DNA from: CAVEFW01 sp964579575
GTDB taxonomy: Bacteria > Actinomycetota > Coriobacteriia > Coriobacteriales > Eggerthellaceae
NCBI GenBank assembly: GCA_964579575.1
Contig: CAZOGL010000019.1
Location: forward strand, 1 to 30,511
Direction of reading: 5' to 3'
DNA: 30,511 nt
The notes below the pieces were generated by a model. It had not been told where the DNA came from. It saw only the letters and a program-made list of their open reading frames with translations, and ran no database searches. The first letter of the stretch is position 1, and the number at the start of each line of letters is the position of its first letter. Made by a program: the position numbers and the translations under genes. Positions 8,972 through 17,212 of this stretch are shown in pieces.

Positions 8972-9051
8972 GTGTGCGGCACCTCACGTTGGTGCGCGGT
9001 GCCTCACGTTGGTGCGCGGTGCCTCACGTCAATGCGCGATGTCGCACGTGT
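8972..9051. repeat. 20-bp tandem repeat, about four copies
   Basis: Units GTGCGCGGTGCCTCACGTTG start at 8972, 8992, 9012 and, degenerate, at 9032. The consensus contains GTGCG and CACGT words. Further right (about 9089 and 9145) two looser copies of a GCATGTCG-CCGCAGGT word recur 56 bp apart. Confidence 0.9.
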
Positions 9052-9182
9052 TCAGCGTGGGTAGTGTAGCACACCCGCCGCCCAACGAGCATGTCGGACC
9101 GCAGGTAAATCGGGTCGCAGACGTATCGCAGCCATGTTCAACGCGCATGTCGAGCCGCAGGTTTGCCGGGCCGCACGCGACA

Positions 9183-10133
9183 CTATTTGGACTTGGCCCC
9201 TGCGACCTTGTTCGGATCCGCGTCCAAAGCAGGTAACCCCGCGGCGGCGCGCTCGGCGGCACGACGCTCGCGATAGCGCTTGGCGTAATAGTTCCACACG
9301 TTGAGCGTGTCGGGGTGGATAGTGGTCTTGCGCCCGACCACAAGGGTCATCCAAACACCGTGGGTGCGGAAGAACAGCTCTTCCAACTCCACCTTGCCCA
9401 CCAACTCACGAAGCTCCTCGACGACCTCCATCTGCCGCCCGGGCTCGATACAGTCGGCGACATAGACAACCATGTCAAGAGGGCTCATGCCCACAGCACC
9501 GGACGTGTGGCGATAGATCGCCTGAAGCACATCCTCGGGAATGCAGGGATATTCGAGGCCGAGGGCTGTGGCGGCAGTCATGCCGTGAAGCGTCTGGGGC
9601 ATGTCCTCGATGACGATTTCGGGAACCTGAAGGCCAAGTTCGCGGGCACGCGCGCGGATCTCGGCGTCGTTGTAGCCCTTGTCCCAGTCATGAAGCAGGC
9701 CGGCAAGCTTTGCCTTGCGCGGGTCGACGCCATAGATCTTGGCGAGCCTCTTCGCCGTTTTGACAACGCCCATGATATGTTCGAAACGCCGCTCGCTGAC
9801 GCGTCCCCGCAGCTCCTCCTTGCGGTCTTTGTAGAACTCCTTGGACAGCGCGTCCTCACACTCTCGAGGATTCAGCGCTGGGGCCAAGACGCCCTCGACC
9901 TCGCCAGCAGGCGCAGTTGCAGCCTCGGTGACAGACGTGGCGGCAGCGACCTCGACCTCGCCAGCAGCATCGTTGTTGGGAGAAACCGCAGCAGGTTCAC
10001 ATGCCTCGTAGTTACCCACGATCTTTTGGAAGAGCTCCCCTATCATCGCGTCCTCAGCCGTGCTGAAAAACGACGCCTGGGTCGTCTCATCGGTATTGGG
10101 CCTTTTTGTCTTTTTCTCTTTCTTCTTAACCAC
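9183..10133 (-). CDS. yqeK: YqeK-like HD-domain hydrolase (Ap4A hydrolase family)
   Basis: HD-superfamily phosphohydrolase of the YqeK family, whose studied members split diadenosine tetraphosphate symmetrically to ADP. The metal site is visible as the RFEHIMGV histidine, H148-D149 in GLLHDWDKGY, the LHGMTAA histidine and the YVADCIEPGR aspartate. The catalytic part starts near residue 90; before it lies a low-complexity Lys-rich then Ala/Glu-rich extension that is unusual for the family. The start is uncertain: I prefer the GTG at 10131-10133, preceded by GAAAGG; another GTG at 10175 would add 14 residues. Its position directly after nadD matches the common nadD-yqeK pair. Confidence 0.9.
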   Translation of the reverse strand: MVKKKEKKTKRPNTDETTQASFFSTAEDAMIGELFQKIVGNYEACEPAAVSPNNDAAGEVEVAAATSVTEAATAPAGEVEGVLAPALNPRECEDALSKEFYKDRKEELRGRVSERRFEHIMGVVKTAKRLAKIYGVDPRKAKLAGLLHDWDKGYNDAEIRARARELGLQVPEIVIEDMPQTLHGMTAATALGLEYPCIPEDVLQAIYRHTSGAVGMSPLDMVVYVADCIEPGRQMEVVEELRELVGKVELEELFFRTHGVWMTLVVGRKTTIHPDTLNVWNYYAKRYRERRAAERAAAGLPALDADPNKVAGAKSK

Positions 10134-10209
10134 GAGGAGCCTTTCATGAAATAAGGTCGGGAACAACAGGACCACAAAGCGGTACCCGCCTTGTTTTTGG
10201 TCGCAATTA

Positions 10210-10243
10210 CCTATCGGTACAAATTCCCTATCGGTACAAGTTG
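10210..10243. repeat. 17-bp tandem duplication across the nadD stop codon
   Basis: CCTATCGGTACAA occurs at 10210-10222 and again at 10227-10239, period 17 bp, 15 of 17 bases identical. The right copy encodes the last nadD codons (L-Y-R-stop); the left copy is a replica just beyond the stop. Confidence 0.9.
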
Positions 10244-10821
10244 TTCCTCACAATGTAGTCGCACACGGCAGCAGGCGCAAGGTCATACACGTCGTGTCCA
10301 CGAGCAATCTCGTCGCGAATCGCGGTGCTCGAGATATCGAGCGGAGGCGTATCCACGAGCGTCACACGAAAGCGCCCGTCGAGGGATTCGGGGGTGATTC
10401 CACAAGGCCAAGTCGTCCCAGGCCGATTGGCAACCACGATATGGGCAAGCTTGGCAACGACGTCGCTTTCGCGCCATTTCGGCACGGTCAGCGCGACGTC
10501 AGCGCCAACAAGGAAGAAGATCTCGTCCTGCGGGTCAAGCTTGGCCCGCACCTCGCGCAGGGTGTCAGCGGTGTAGGTGTCGCCCCCCCGCTTCATCTCC
10601 AGGTCGCTCGCCTCAAAGTAGGGGTTCGTCTCGGCGGCGAGGCGGCACATGGCAAGGCGGTGATCCTCGCTGGTCACCTTCTGGTTCCGCTTGTAGACGG
10701 GGACGCATGCCGGCATGAGCCAAACACGGTCCAAACCACACGCCTTGCGAGCAGCCTCTGCGAAGGCGAGGTGCCCGTTGTGGACAGGATCGAATGTCCC
10801 ACCCAGAATGCCGAGACGCAT
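10228..10821 (-). CDS. nadD: Nicotinate-nucleotide adenylyltransferase
   Basis: Transfers AMP from ATP to nicotinate mononucleotide to make deamido-NAD in NAD synthesis. The 197-residue protein starts with the nucleotidyltransferase signature GGTFDPVHNGH (residues 7-17) and ends with the second ATP motif ISSTAIR. The FFLVGADVALTVPKW segment matches the family substrate loop. The ATG at 10819-10821 is preceded by AAGGAG. It starts 75 bases after the proA stop, in line with a proB...proA-nadD-yqeK transcription unit. Confidence 0.97.
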   Translation of the reverse strand: MRLGILGGTFDPVHNGHLAFAEAARKACGLDRVWLMPACVPVYKRNQKVTSEDHRLAMCRLAAETNPYFEASDLEMKRGGDTYTADTLREVRAKLDPQDEIFFLVGADVALTVPKWRESDVVAKLAHIVVANRPGTTWPCGITPESLDGRFRVTLVDTPPLDISSTAIRDEIARGHDVYDLAPAAVCDYIVRNNLYR

Positions 10822-10896
10822 GGCGCGCTCCTTCCATTGGCGCGAGGAACGACAAAACGGTTGCCGTCGCCGTCTCGCTGCTTGCAGATTCTGGCG

Positions 10897-12301
10897 TTAG
10901 CCGCGGACTTGGCCGGTGCCGCGGACTTGNNNNNNNNNNNNNNNNNNNNNNNNNNNNNNNNNNNNNNNNNNNNNNNNNNNNNNNNNNNNNNNNNNNNNNN
11001 NNNNNNNNNNNNNNNNNNNNNNNNNNNNNTTGGCCGGTGCCGCGGACTTGGTACTTGTAGGTGGTGAGGGCCTCCAAGGCAAAGGGCCCGCGCGCGTGGA
11101 GTTTTTGGGTCGAGATACCAATCTCGGCGCCAAGGCCGAACTCGCCGCCATCGGTAAAGCGGGTCGAGGCGTTCACATAAACCGCAGCGGAGTCCACCGC
11201 ACGCAGGAAAAGCTCAGCGGCCTCATCATCCTCGGTGATGATCGATTCGCTATGGTGGGTCGAGTAGCGGTTGATGTGTGCCACCGCCTCATGCACCCCG
11301 TCGACAAGCTTGACCGAAATCTCGGGACCGAGATACTCCGTGCCCCAATCGGCGTCAGTCCCAGCGACAAATTGCTCGCCCTCCGCAAGGCCCGCCTGCG
11401 TCGCAGCGTCGCAAGTCGCCTCGTCGCCGTGGATAAGGATGCCCCACGCTGACAACGCCGTCACGAGCTTGGGCAAAAACTCGGCCGCAATAGCCTTGTC
11501 AACAAGAACGCTCTCGCATGCGTTGCACACACCCATGCGCTGGGTCTTGGCGTTGTGAATGATGTTGAGTGCGCAATCTTGGTCGGCAGTCGCTTGCACA
11601 TAGATGTGGCAATTGCCTGTACCGGTCTCGATGACGGGAACGCGGGCGTTCTCGACGCAATGGGCAATGAGACCCGCGCCACCACGGGGAACGAGCACGT
11701 CGATGGTGCCATGAAGCTTCATGAGGGCGTCGGTGGCAGCACGGTCGGCGCTGTTGATGGACCCGATGGCGCCTGCGGGCATTCCCGTCGACTCTGCGGC
11801 GTCGGCTAAGACGGCGCCCACGACGCGATTGGAGTTCGCAGCCATGGACCCGCCGCGCAAAACCACGGCGTTGCCGGCCTTGAGCGCAATACCCGCCGCT
11901 TCTGCGGTGACATTGGGACGGGCTTCGTAGACCACGGCCACAACACCCATGGGGACGCTGACGCGTTGGATGCGCAAACCGTTGTCAAGCGTGCGATCCT
12001 CGAGAACGCGACCCACCGGATCGGGCAGACCCATCAGGTCCTCCAAAGCATGCGCCATGGACTCGATGCGCTTGTCGTCGAGCATAAGGCGGTCAAGTAG
12101 GGATTCCTTTGTGCCGGCAGAGCGAGCGAGTTCCATGTCGAGGGCGTTTGCCTCTATGATTTGCGACATATGCGCACGCAGGGCCGCCGCCATGGCGCGC
12201 AGGGCCTCGTTACGCTGAGCGGTGGTGGTCATGCCCACCTCGACGCTTGCGATCTTTGCCGCGTTAGCTACCCGCTCAACCTCTTCACGCACCTGATCCA
12301 T
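10897..12301 (-). CDS. proA: Gamma-glutamyl phosphate reductase, interrupted by assembly gap
   Basis: NADPH-dependent reductase that makes glutamate semialdehyde from glutamyl phosphate in proline synthesis. It has aldehyde-dehydrogenase-like domains, with catalytic C259 in MGVCNACES and the C-terminal GLGAEIGISTQKLHARGP and LTTYKY signatures. The ATG at 12299-12301 has AAGGAGG upstream. After TYKYQVRGTGQ the frame meets a 100-N gap; beyond it the sequence reads Q-V-R-G-T-G-Q-V-R-G and then TAA at 10897-10899. Both flanks read the same codons CAA GTC CGC GGC ACC GGC, so a true gap of 15 plus a multiple of 18 bases restores one frame. The apparent fusion into the nadD region is an artefact of the 100-base placeholder. 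Confidence 0.94.
10900..11050. repeat. 18-bp tandem repeat in the proA C-terminal codons
   Basis: The unit CAAGTCCGCGGCACCGGC (minus strand, Q-V-R-G-T-G) is present on both sides of the gap, with 21 bases identical at the two edges. The copy number is hidden by the gap. Confidence 0.9.
10930..11029. other. Assembly gap (100 N) inside proA
   Basis: Placeholder; 100 is not a multiple of three and falsely breaks the proA frame. The flanks overlap by 21 bases, so the true gap could even be negative. Confidence 0.95.
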
Positions 12302-12396
12302 TACCTGCCTCCTTAACCGCCGGCTTCCTTGGTCACTGGCTTGGCCATTGGCTTAGCCGTCGACGCGACTCCTTGGTCGCCGGCATGCTTCCCCAG

Positions 12397-12606
12397 CGGC
12401 CGACATGTTTCCTTGGCCATTTTCTTAGTCGCCAGCACGTCCCCTTGGCCGNNNNNNNNNNNNNNNNNNNNNNNNNNNNNNNNNNNNNNNNNNNNNNNNN
12501 NNNNNNNNNNNNNNNNNNNNNNNNNNNNNNNNNNNNNNNNNNNNNNNNNNNCGGCCGACATGTTTCCTTGGCCATTTTCTTAGTCGCCAGCACGTCCCCT
12601 TGGCCG
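12397..12606. repeat. 55-bp direct repeat flanking a gap upstream of proA
   Basis: The same 55 bases stand at 12397-12451 and 12552-12606, each touching the gap. Shorter related words (CGCCGGCATGCTTCC, CTTAACCGCC) surround them. The 509-bp spacer between the nuclease-like gene and proA holds nothing else that I can identify apart from the proA ribosome site. Confidence 0.93.
12452..12551. other. Assembly gap (100 N)
   Basis: Placeholder between two identical 55-bp flanks; a collapsed tandem repeat or an assembler overlap left unmerged. Confidence 0.95.
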
Positions 12607-12810
12607 TCAGCTTAACCGCCAGCATTAGCTGATGTGCCCATTCTACCTGAGCGTTTTGGAATTGCCGCACCACATCGGTCAATAGCCAATCGACGAACTA
12701 CGCGAATTTGTCTGGCTCCCCCATTTCCGGCATCTCTCCCGCACAACACCGCGCCCCGCGCAACGCCGCCCTCCCCGCTCTGCTCCGCTCTCCTCACATA
12801 ATGTCGCCCC

Positions 12811-13773
12811 TCAGAGGAGAAAGTTCTCGATAATGCCATCGATCATCTGGGTATCCAGGGCGGTCACCGCAGATTCGAAGGTGGTGATAAGACCCATGCC
12901 GGGCACAAGACCCGCAACGTTGTAATGCGACAACTTTGACCAAGTCTTTTTGCGATATAGCTCATCGTCCATCATACCGAAGTGCTCCCACAGTATTTCT
13001 TGACGTGTGCCCATGTTTAGCACGAGGAAGTCCGGACGCATCACCTCACCGCTCTGGAAGGTGATAACTGGCTCGTAGCGGTATGGGACACCCGCATGAT
13101 AGAGACGATCGGCAATGATGACCTCGGACTTTGAGCGGACCCACTCTCCTTGGTCTGTGGTGAACTTGCATTCGTCAGACAAAAACGTACGGCTGGTCTT
13201 GATCTCATCACGCCATTGTTCCAAGAAGGCCTGCGCACTGACCACGAACGGAACCACAAGTTCTCGAATCTCCTCCGGTAGACCTAGGTACACATCTTCC
13301 ACCTCGCGTACCCGCGTCCCGCCAGCATACAACGGCCGGCATCCGTCAACCGTAGAGACAGCAGGCCCACGGGTGCCGCCCGAGGAACCAGACCCACGGG
13401 CAACAGACCCTCGGGCGCTGCTCGAGGAGTCGACCATTAACCCTCCGGCTAAGCCCGCGCCTTTTGGGCTCTTTACCTCAAAACCACTTTTCTCCGCCTG
13501 TCGAGCCAGTTTCTCTGTATTTCTCAGACATGTTTCAGCAACTTTGAGCACTTCCTTGCAGTATCGCTTCTGCGCTAACCCGCAAATCAATGTCTCGTCG
13601 TCTTTATCGAGGTAACGCTCCCGCTCAGGTGCAGGAAGACGCTGCCCGTATCGAGGCCTTCCATGGCTTTTACCGACATGCAGCGAGCCCCTAGGTGCGA
13701 CGCTCAGCCCGCTTCGAGCCATGGCGATTATGCTTGTCAGATACTCGATTCTCGATTCCAGTTCATTCATCAT
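12811..13773 (-). CDS. Uncharacterised protein with PD-(D/E)xK-nuclease-like C-terminal domain
   Basis: This 320-residue protein resembles an uncharacterised family that I know from gut Firmicutes and Coriobacteria. The N-terminal third is a helical region with a basic PRGSLHVGKSHGRPRYGQR segment. A Gly/Ser-rich linker (about residues 125-155) follows, then a domain with the order and spacing of a PD-(D/E)xK nuclease: E217 (SKSEVIIADRLYHAG), D248 (MRPDFLVL), E263 (LWEHFGMMDDELY) and a later lysine (WSKLSHY). The lysine normally two residues after the second acid is replaced by Phe, so the lysine may have moved or activity may be lost. I chose the ATG at 13771-13773 because GGAGGA lies at 13778-13783; a longer frame to 13875 lacks a ribosome site. 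The gene splits the usual proB-proA pair and sits 108 bp from the inverted-repeat array. Function unknown. Confidence 0.75.
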   Translation of the reverse strand: MMNELESRIEYLTSIIAMARSGLSVAPRGSLHVGKSHGRPRYGQRLPAPERERYLDKDDETLICGLAQKRYCKEVLKVAETCLRNTEKLARQAEKSGFEVKSPKGAGLAGGLMVDSSSSARGSVARGSGSSGGTRGPAVSTVDGCRPLYAGGTRVREVEDVYLGLPEEIRELVVPFVVSAQAFLEQWRDEIKTSRTFLSDECKFTTDQGEWVRSKSEVIIADRLYHAGVPYRYEPVITFQSGEVMRPDFLVLNMGTRQEILWEHFGMMDDELYRKKTWSKLSHYNVAGLVPGMGLITTFESAVTALDTQMIDGIIENFLL

Positions 13774-13881
13774 GTCTTCCTCCATAATTATTCGCGCCGC
13801 AAGCGACTTGGAACATCGAAGACACCATAGGGCATGCATATCCGACTTTATTCCCGTCGTTTCACCCCGAAACACCCAGCC

Positions 13882-14303
13882 TTTACGCCCATTTTTGTAC
13901 CGTTTTACTCAGCTGGGCGTAATCGTTTTTCTTTTCTTAGTCGGATTACGCCCACCAATTGCAGAAACTATCTATCTGGGCGTAATCCCCTTTTGGAGAC
14001 GGTGCCGATTACGCCCATAAAATGAAATTTAGGTCCATTTGGGCGTAATTGACTTTCCTGAAGGCACGCCCATTACGCCCAACAGAGCTATTACAGGGCG
14101 AAATGGGCGTAATTTCCAATCGCCGCAACTCGAAATTACGCCCATTTCACGGACAAAAGCACGTTGTGGGCGTAATCCAGCGATGTAGCAACGAGCAATT
14201 ACGCCCAAACCTCTACCAGACCCACCGTTTTGGGCGTAATCAGCCTCATCCGTCACGCGATTTTACGCCCAAAAGTCAACAAACAGTCTTCAATGGGCGT
14301 AAA
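13882..14303. repeat. Array of 14 alternating 10-bp inverted repeats at three-helical-turn spacing
   Basis: The word ATTACGCCCA and its reverse complement TGGGCGTAAT alternate strictly. Starts: 13882(A, TTTACGCCCA), 13914(T), 13945(A), 13977(T), 14008(A), 14040(T), 14072(A), 14104(T), 14135(A), 14167(T), 14198(A), 14231(T), 14262(A, TTTACGCCCA), 14294(T, TGGGCGTAAA). Start-to-start steps are 31-33 bp, mean about 31.7. Spacers from T-type to A-type are 21 bp (once 22), those from A-type to T-type 22 bp (once 23), and their sequences are all different. Only the outermost three copies differ from the consensus, by one terminal base each. The array lies between proB and the nuclease-like gene. 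No cas gene is nearby and the repeat is too short for ordinary CRISPR. Confidence 0.97.
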
Positions 14304-14545
14304 GCGATCGAGCAACCGCCATCAGCAATCTTCATCGAGACGAAAAGAACGATGACGATAGCGACGCGCAGCGCTCCATATGCTTGAACGGATAAGACAA
14401 AACCCCCGGCAATCAAATGGGCAGGGTGCACGTCAAAGGGAGCAACCAAGCAACCAGTTAACCAAGCAGTCCGAGCACGGTTTATGCCAAGGGGGCAACC
14501 TGGCAACCAGGCAATCGGTTAGCTAGTTAACCAGGCAACCTGAAG
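14304..14545. repeat. Low-complexity CAACCAGG-type repeats after proB
   Basis: From about 14440 to 14540 words such as AACCAAGCAACCAGTTAACC and CAACCTGGCAACCAGGCAA recur with variation. The remaining 14304-14440 stretch shows no gene. The region ends at the proB stop codon. Confidence 0.6.
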
Positions 14546-15685
14546 CTAGAAGACGATGAGCTCGTCGCGGTGGATGACGGCACGCTCGGCAAGGGGAGCA
14601 AGGAGACGGTTCTCGGAAAGCTGAACGCTGGTGCGACCACAGGCGAGAGCTACCTCATCGCTAGAGAAGGCGACACGACCGCGAGCGATAACAAGGCCTG
14701 ACTTATCTTTGACATCGACGATATCGCCCTCATCAAAACGACCCGCAACCTCGGCGATACCGACAGCAAGGAGGCTGCTTCCGCGATTGACCAGCGCGTT
14801 CTTTGCACCCTCATCCACAACGACTGCACCCTTTACCGAATCGCCCAGAGCAATCCAAAGCTTGCGAGGGGTGATAGAATGAGCCTTCCGCTCGCCTGCG
14901 AACAAGGTGCCCACGGGTTTCCCAGCAACGGCATCAACAATGACATCTGCCCGGGTGCCCGCCGCAATAACCATGGGGATGCCAGCCGCCATGAGCACGC
15001 GGGCGGCCTTGATTTTCGTAACCATGCCGCCAGAGCCCACCACAGAACCAGACCCACCAGCCGCGCCCATGATCTCGGGAGTGATGACCCCCACCCGCTC
15101 GATAAGCTTGGCATTGGGGTCCTTGTTGGGGTTTGCGTCATAGAGGCCGTCGATATCGCTCATGATGATGCAAAGATCGGCCTCGATGAGGCTGGCAACG
15201 AGCGCGGCAAGCGTGTCGTTGTCTCCGAACTTGATCTGCTCGATGGAGACAGTGTCGTTCTCGTTGACGATGGGCACAACACCTAGCTCGAGCAAACGAC
15301 CAATGGTTGCACGAGCATTGAGATAGGCGGTGCGATCCGCCGTGTCGCGACGGGTGAGCAACACGCTGCTCGTAATGATATCGTGGGGGGCAAAGGCATT
15401 GGCATAAGCAGCTGCAAAGGCACTTTGGCCGATTGAAGCCGCCGCCTGAAGGCTTGGTATGTCGGTCGGCCGCTTTTCGAGACCCAAGGCGCGCAGACCG
15501 CACGCAATGGCGCCAGAAGACACAACGACCGTGTTCCAACCAAGCTCGCGGACGCGAACCACCTGGTCAGCAAGGCTCTCAAGATAACCCTCGTCGATGC
15601 GATGGTTCTCGTCAACCAACGTCGAGGATCCGATTTTCACCACCAGGGTGCGGTTGGTTTTTTCCATGGCGACAAAACCCTTCAT
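14546..15685 (-). CDS. proB: Glutamate 5-kinase
   Basis: First enzyme of proline synthesis: phosphorylates the glutamate side chain with ATP. An amino-acid-kinase domain (VVKIGSSTLVD at the start, VVSSGAIACG, NENDTVS, FGDNDTLAALVA, SDIDGLYDANP, GSGGMVTKIKAA) is followed by a C-terminal PUA domain from about residue 290. Length 379 residues, near the usual 370. The ATG at 15685 has AAGGGAC upstream; an internal ATG six codons on (MEKTNRT) is a possible alternative. obgE lies upstream. The usual partner proA is separated from proB by the array and the nuclease-like gene. Confidence 0.97.
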   Translation of the reverse strand: MKGFVAMEKTNRTLVVKIGSSTLVDENHRIDEGYLESLADQVVRVRELGWNTVVVSSGAIACGLRALGLEKRPTDIPSLQAAASIGQSAFAAAYANAFAPHDIITSSVLLTRRDTADRTAYLNARATIGRLLELGVVPIVNENDTVSIEQIKFGDNDTLAALVASLIEADLCIIMSDIDGLYDANPNKDPNAKLIERVGVITPEIMGAAGGSGSVVGSGGMVTKIKAARVLMAAGIPMVIAAGTRADVIVDAVAGKPVGTLFAGERKAHSITPRKLWIALGDSVKGAVVVDEGAKNALVNRGSSLLAVGIAEVAGRFDEGDIVDVKDKSGLVIARGRVAFSSDEVALACGRTSVQLSENRLLAPLAERAVIHRDELIVF

Positions 15686-15803
15686 TCAAAAGTCCCTTGC
15701 CCACGATGTTACGACAAACTGCTACGACAAGTACTACAAAACAAAGCCTCACAAAAAAGACCCGGCACCGGTCGAGACCGATGAGACAACCGATGAGTTA
15801 ACG

Positions 15804-17195
15804 CTAGAAGTCCAGCTCTTCGAATTGATCCTCGGATCCGATGCCCTCGTACTCAAAGGAACGACCCACAATGCGAATCTCGTCGCCGTCAACGGCACCA
15901 GCTTTTTCCAAGGCCTTGTCGACGCCAATACGCTTGAAGCGGTGCTGAAGGAAGGCGATGGACTCCTCGTTCTCCCAATCCGTCTGGACGACCATACGCT
16001 CAACCTGACCGCCCTCGACACGAAACACGCCGTCGGAAAGCATGCGGACGGTGAAGCGGCGATCACGGTCAAGGCGCTTATGCTCCCAAACCTGGTCGTA
16101 GGACACGACAGACTCCTCCTTTTGACGAGCCTCTTCACGCAACTCGTGGACCTTCGTGGCGATGGCGGCCTTGAGCTGGTCAACACCTTTACCAGTCAAC
16201 GCACTGATGCAGTACAGCTTCGGGTCAAAGGGGCTTGGAGCGAACTCGTCTCCGCCAGCGGCAGCGATACTGTCGCGTTTTACCAGCTCAGCAAGCTTCT
16301 CCGCAACCTCCTCGGTACCAGGCATGTCGATCTTGTTGGCAACAACGATGCGCGGACGGCGGCCAAGCTCTTCGCGATATTTTTCCAGCTCGTTGTTGAT
16401 GACCTTGTAGTCATTGAGGGGATCACGGCCCTCCCAATCGCCCGTCAGGTCAACGATATGGACGATCAGCGCCGTGCGCTCGATGTGGCGCAAAAATTCG
16501 TGACCCAAGCCACGACCCTCGGAAGCGCCCTCAATAAGGCCTGGGACGTCTGCGACAACAAAGGAGTAGTCCCCGCTGGTCGCGACGCCGAGGTTGGGAA
16601 CCAAGGTCGTGAACGGATAGTTGCCAATCTTGGGTCGGGCGGCGGAGATGCGAGAGATCAAGCTGGACTTGCCCGCGGAAGGCATGCCCACCAAGGCGGC
16701 ATCCGCCATGAGCTTCATCTCCAGCTCGATCCACCCTTCCTCGGCAGGCTCGCCCAACTCAGCAAATGCCGGTGCACGACGGGTGCTCGTGACGAAGTGG
16801 ATGTTGCCGCGACCGCCGTTTCCGCCACGGGCCACGATGACGGACTCGCCGTCGTGGGTAAGGTCGGCCATGGTCTCGCCGACTTCCTTGGTTTCCTCGT
16901 TGTACTCACGCACAATCGTGCCCATGGGGACTTTAAGGATCAGGTCCTCCCCACGGGCGCCATGCATGCGGCTGCCCTTGCCATGGGTGCCGCGCTCGGC
17001 ACGGAAATGGTGTTTGAACCGATAGTCGATAAGGGAGCTGACGCTGCCGTCGGCCATGACAATGACGTCACCACCATGTCCGCCGTCTCCGCCGTCAGGA
17101 CCGCCCTTGGGCACATGGGCCTCGCGACGGAAGCTCATGCATCCTGCACCGCCATCGCCGCCCTTCACGTTAATTCGAACTTTGTCCGTGAACAT
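15804..17195 (-). CDS. obgE: Obg family GTPase
   Basis: Essential GTPase of 50S assembly and stress control. The glycine-rich Obg domain fills residues 1-160 (KGGDGGAGC, KGGPDGGDGGHGGDV, GGNGGRGN). The G domain shows G1 GMPSAGKSS, G3 DVPGLIEGAS, G4 NKIDMP and G5 SALTGKG. The C-terminal OCT domain follows (RRFTVRMLSDGVFRVEGGQVERMV). Length 463 residues, normal for the OCT-bearing Gram-positive form. The ATG at 17193-17195 is preceded by GACGAGGA, a close-spaced ribosome site. It lies between rpmA and proB, but the terminator after rpmA suggests its own promoter. Confidence 0.97.
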   Translation of the reverse strand: MFTDKVRINVKGGDGGAGCMSFRREAHVPKGGPDGGDGGHGGDVIVMADGSVSSLIDYRFKHHFRAERGTHGKGSRMHGARGEDLILKVPMGTIVREYNEETKEVGETMADLTHDGESVIVARGGNGGRGNIHFVTSTRRAPAFAELGEPAEEGWIELEMKLMADAALVGMPSAGKSSLISRISAARPKIGNYPFTTLVPNLGVATSGDYSFVVADVPGLIEGASEGRGLGHEFLRHIERTALIVHIVDLTGDWEGRDPLNDYKVINNELEKYREELGRRPRIVVANKIDMPGTEEVAEKLAELVKRDSIAAAGGDEFAPSPFDPKLYCISALTGKGVDQLKAAIATKVHELREEARQKEESVVSYDQVWEHKRLDRDRRFTVRMLSDGVFRVEGGQVERMVVQTDWENEESIAFLQHRFKRIGVDKALEKAGAVDGDEIRIVGRSFEYEGIGSEDQFEELDF

Positions 17196-17212
17196 GTCCT
17201 CGTCTCGCCTTT

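Noticed and set aside
8474..9182. GC-rich open frames between yqeK and tig
   Set aside because: Composed of tandem DNA repeats and Ns, open in several frames on both strands, with no protein features.
10613..12301. Single 562-residue frame running from proA into nadD
   Set aside because: Created by translating through a 100-N placeholder in the wrong phase; the true proA end reads QVRGTGQVRG and stops at 10897.
13774..13875. Extended N-terminus for the nuclease-like gene
   Set aside because: The ATG at 13773 has a clear GGAGGA site and begins the family-like sequence; the extension has none.
13882..14303. Conventional CRISPR array
   Set aside because: Repeats are only 10 bp, alternate in orientation, spacers are 21-23 bp, and no cas genes are present in the window.
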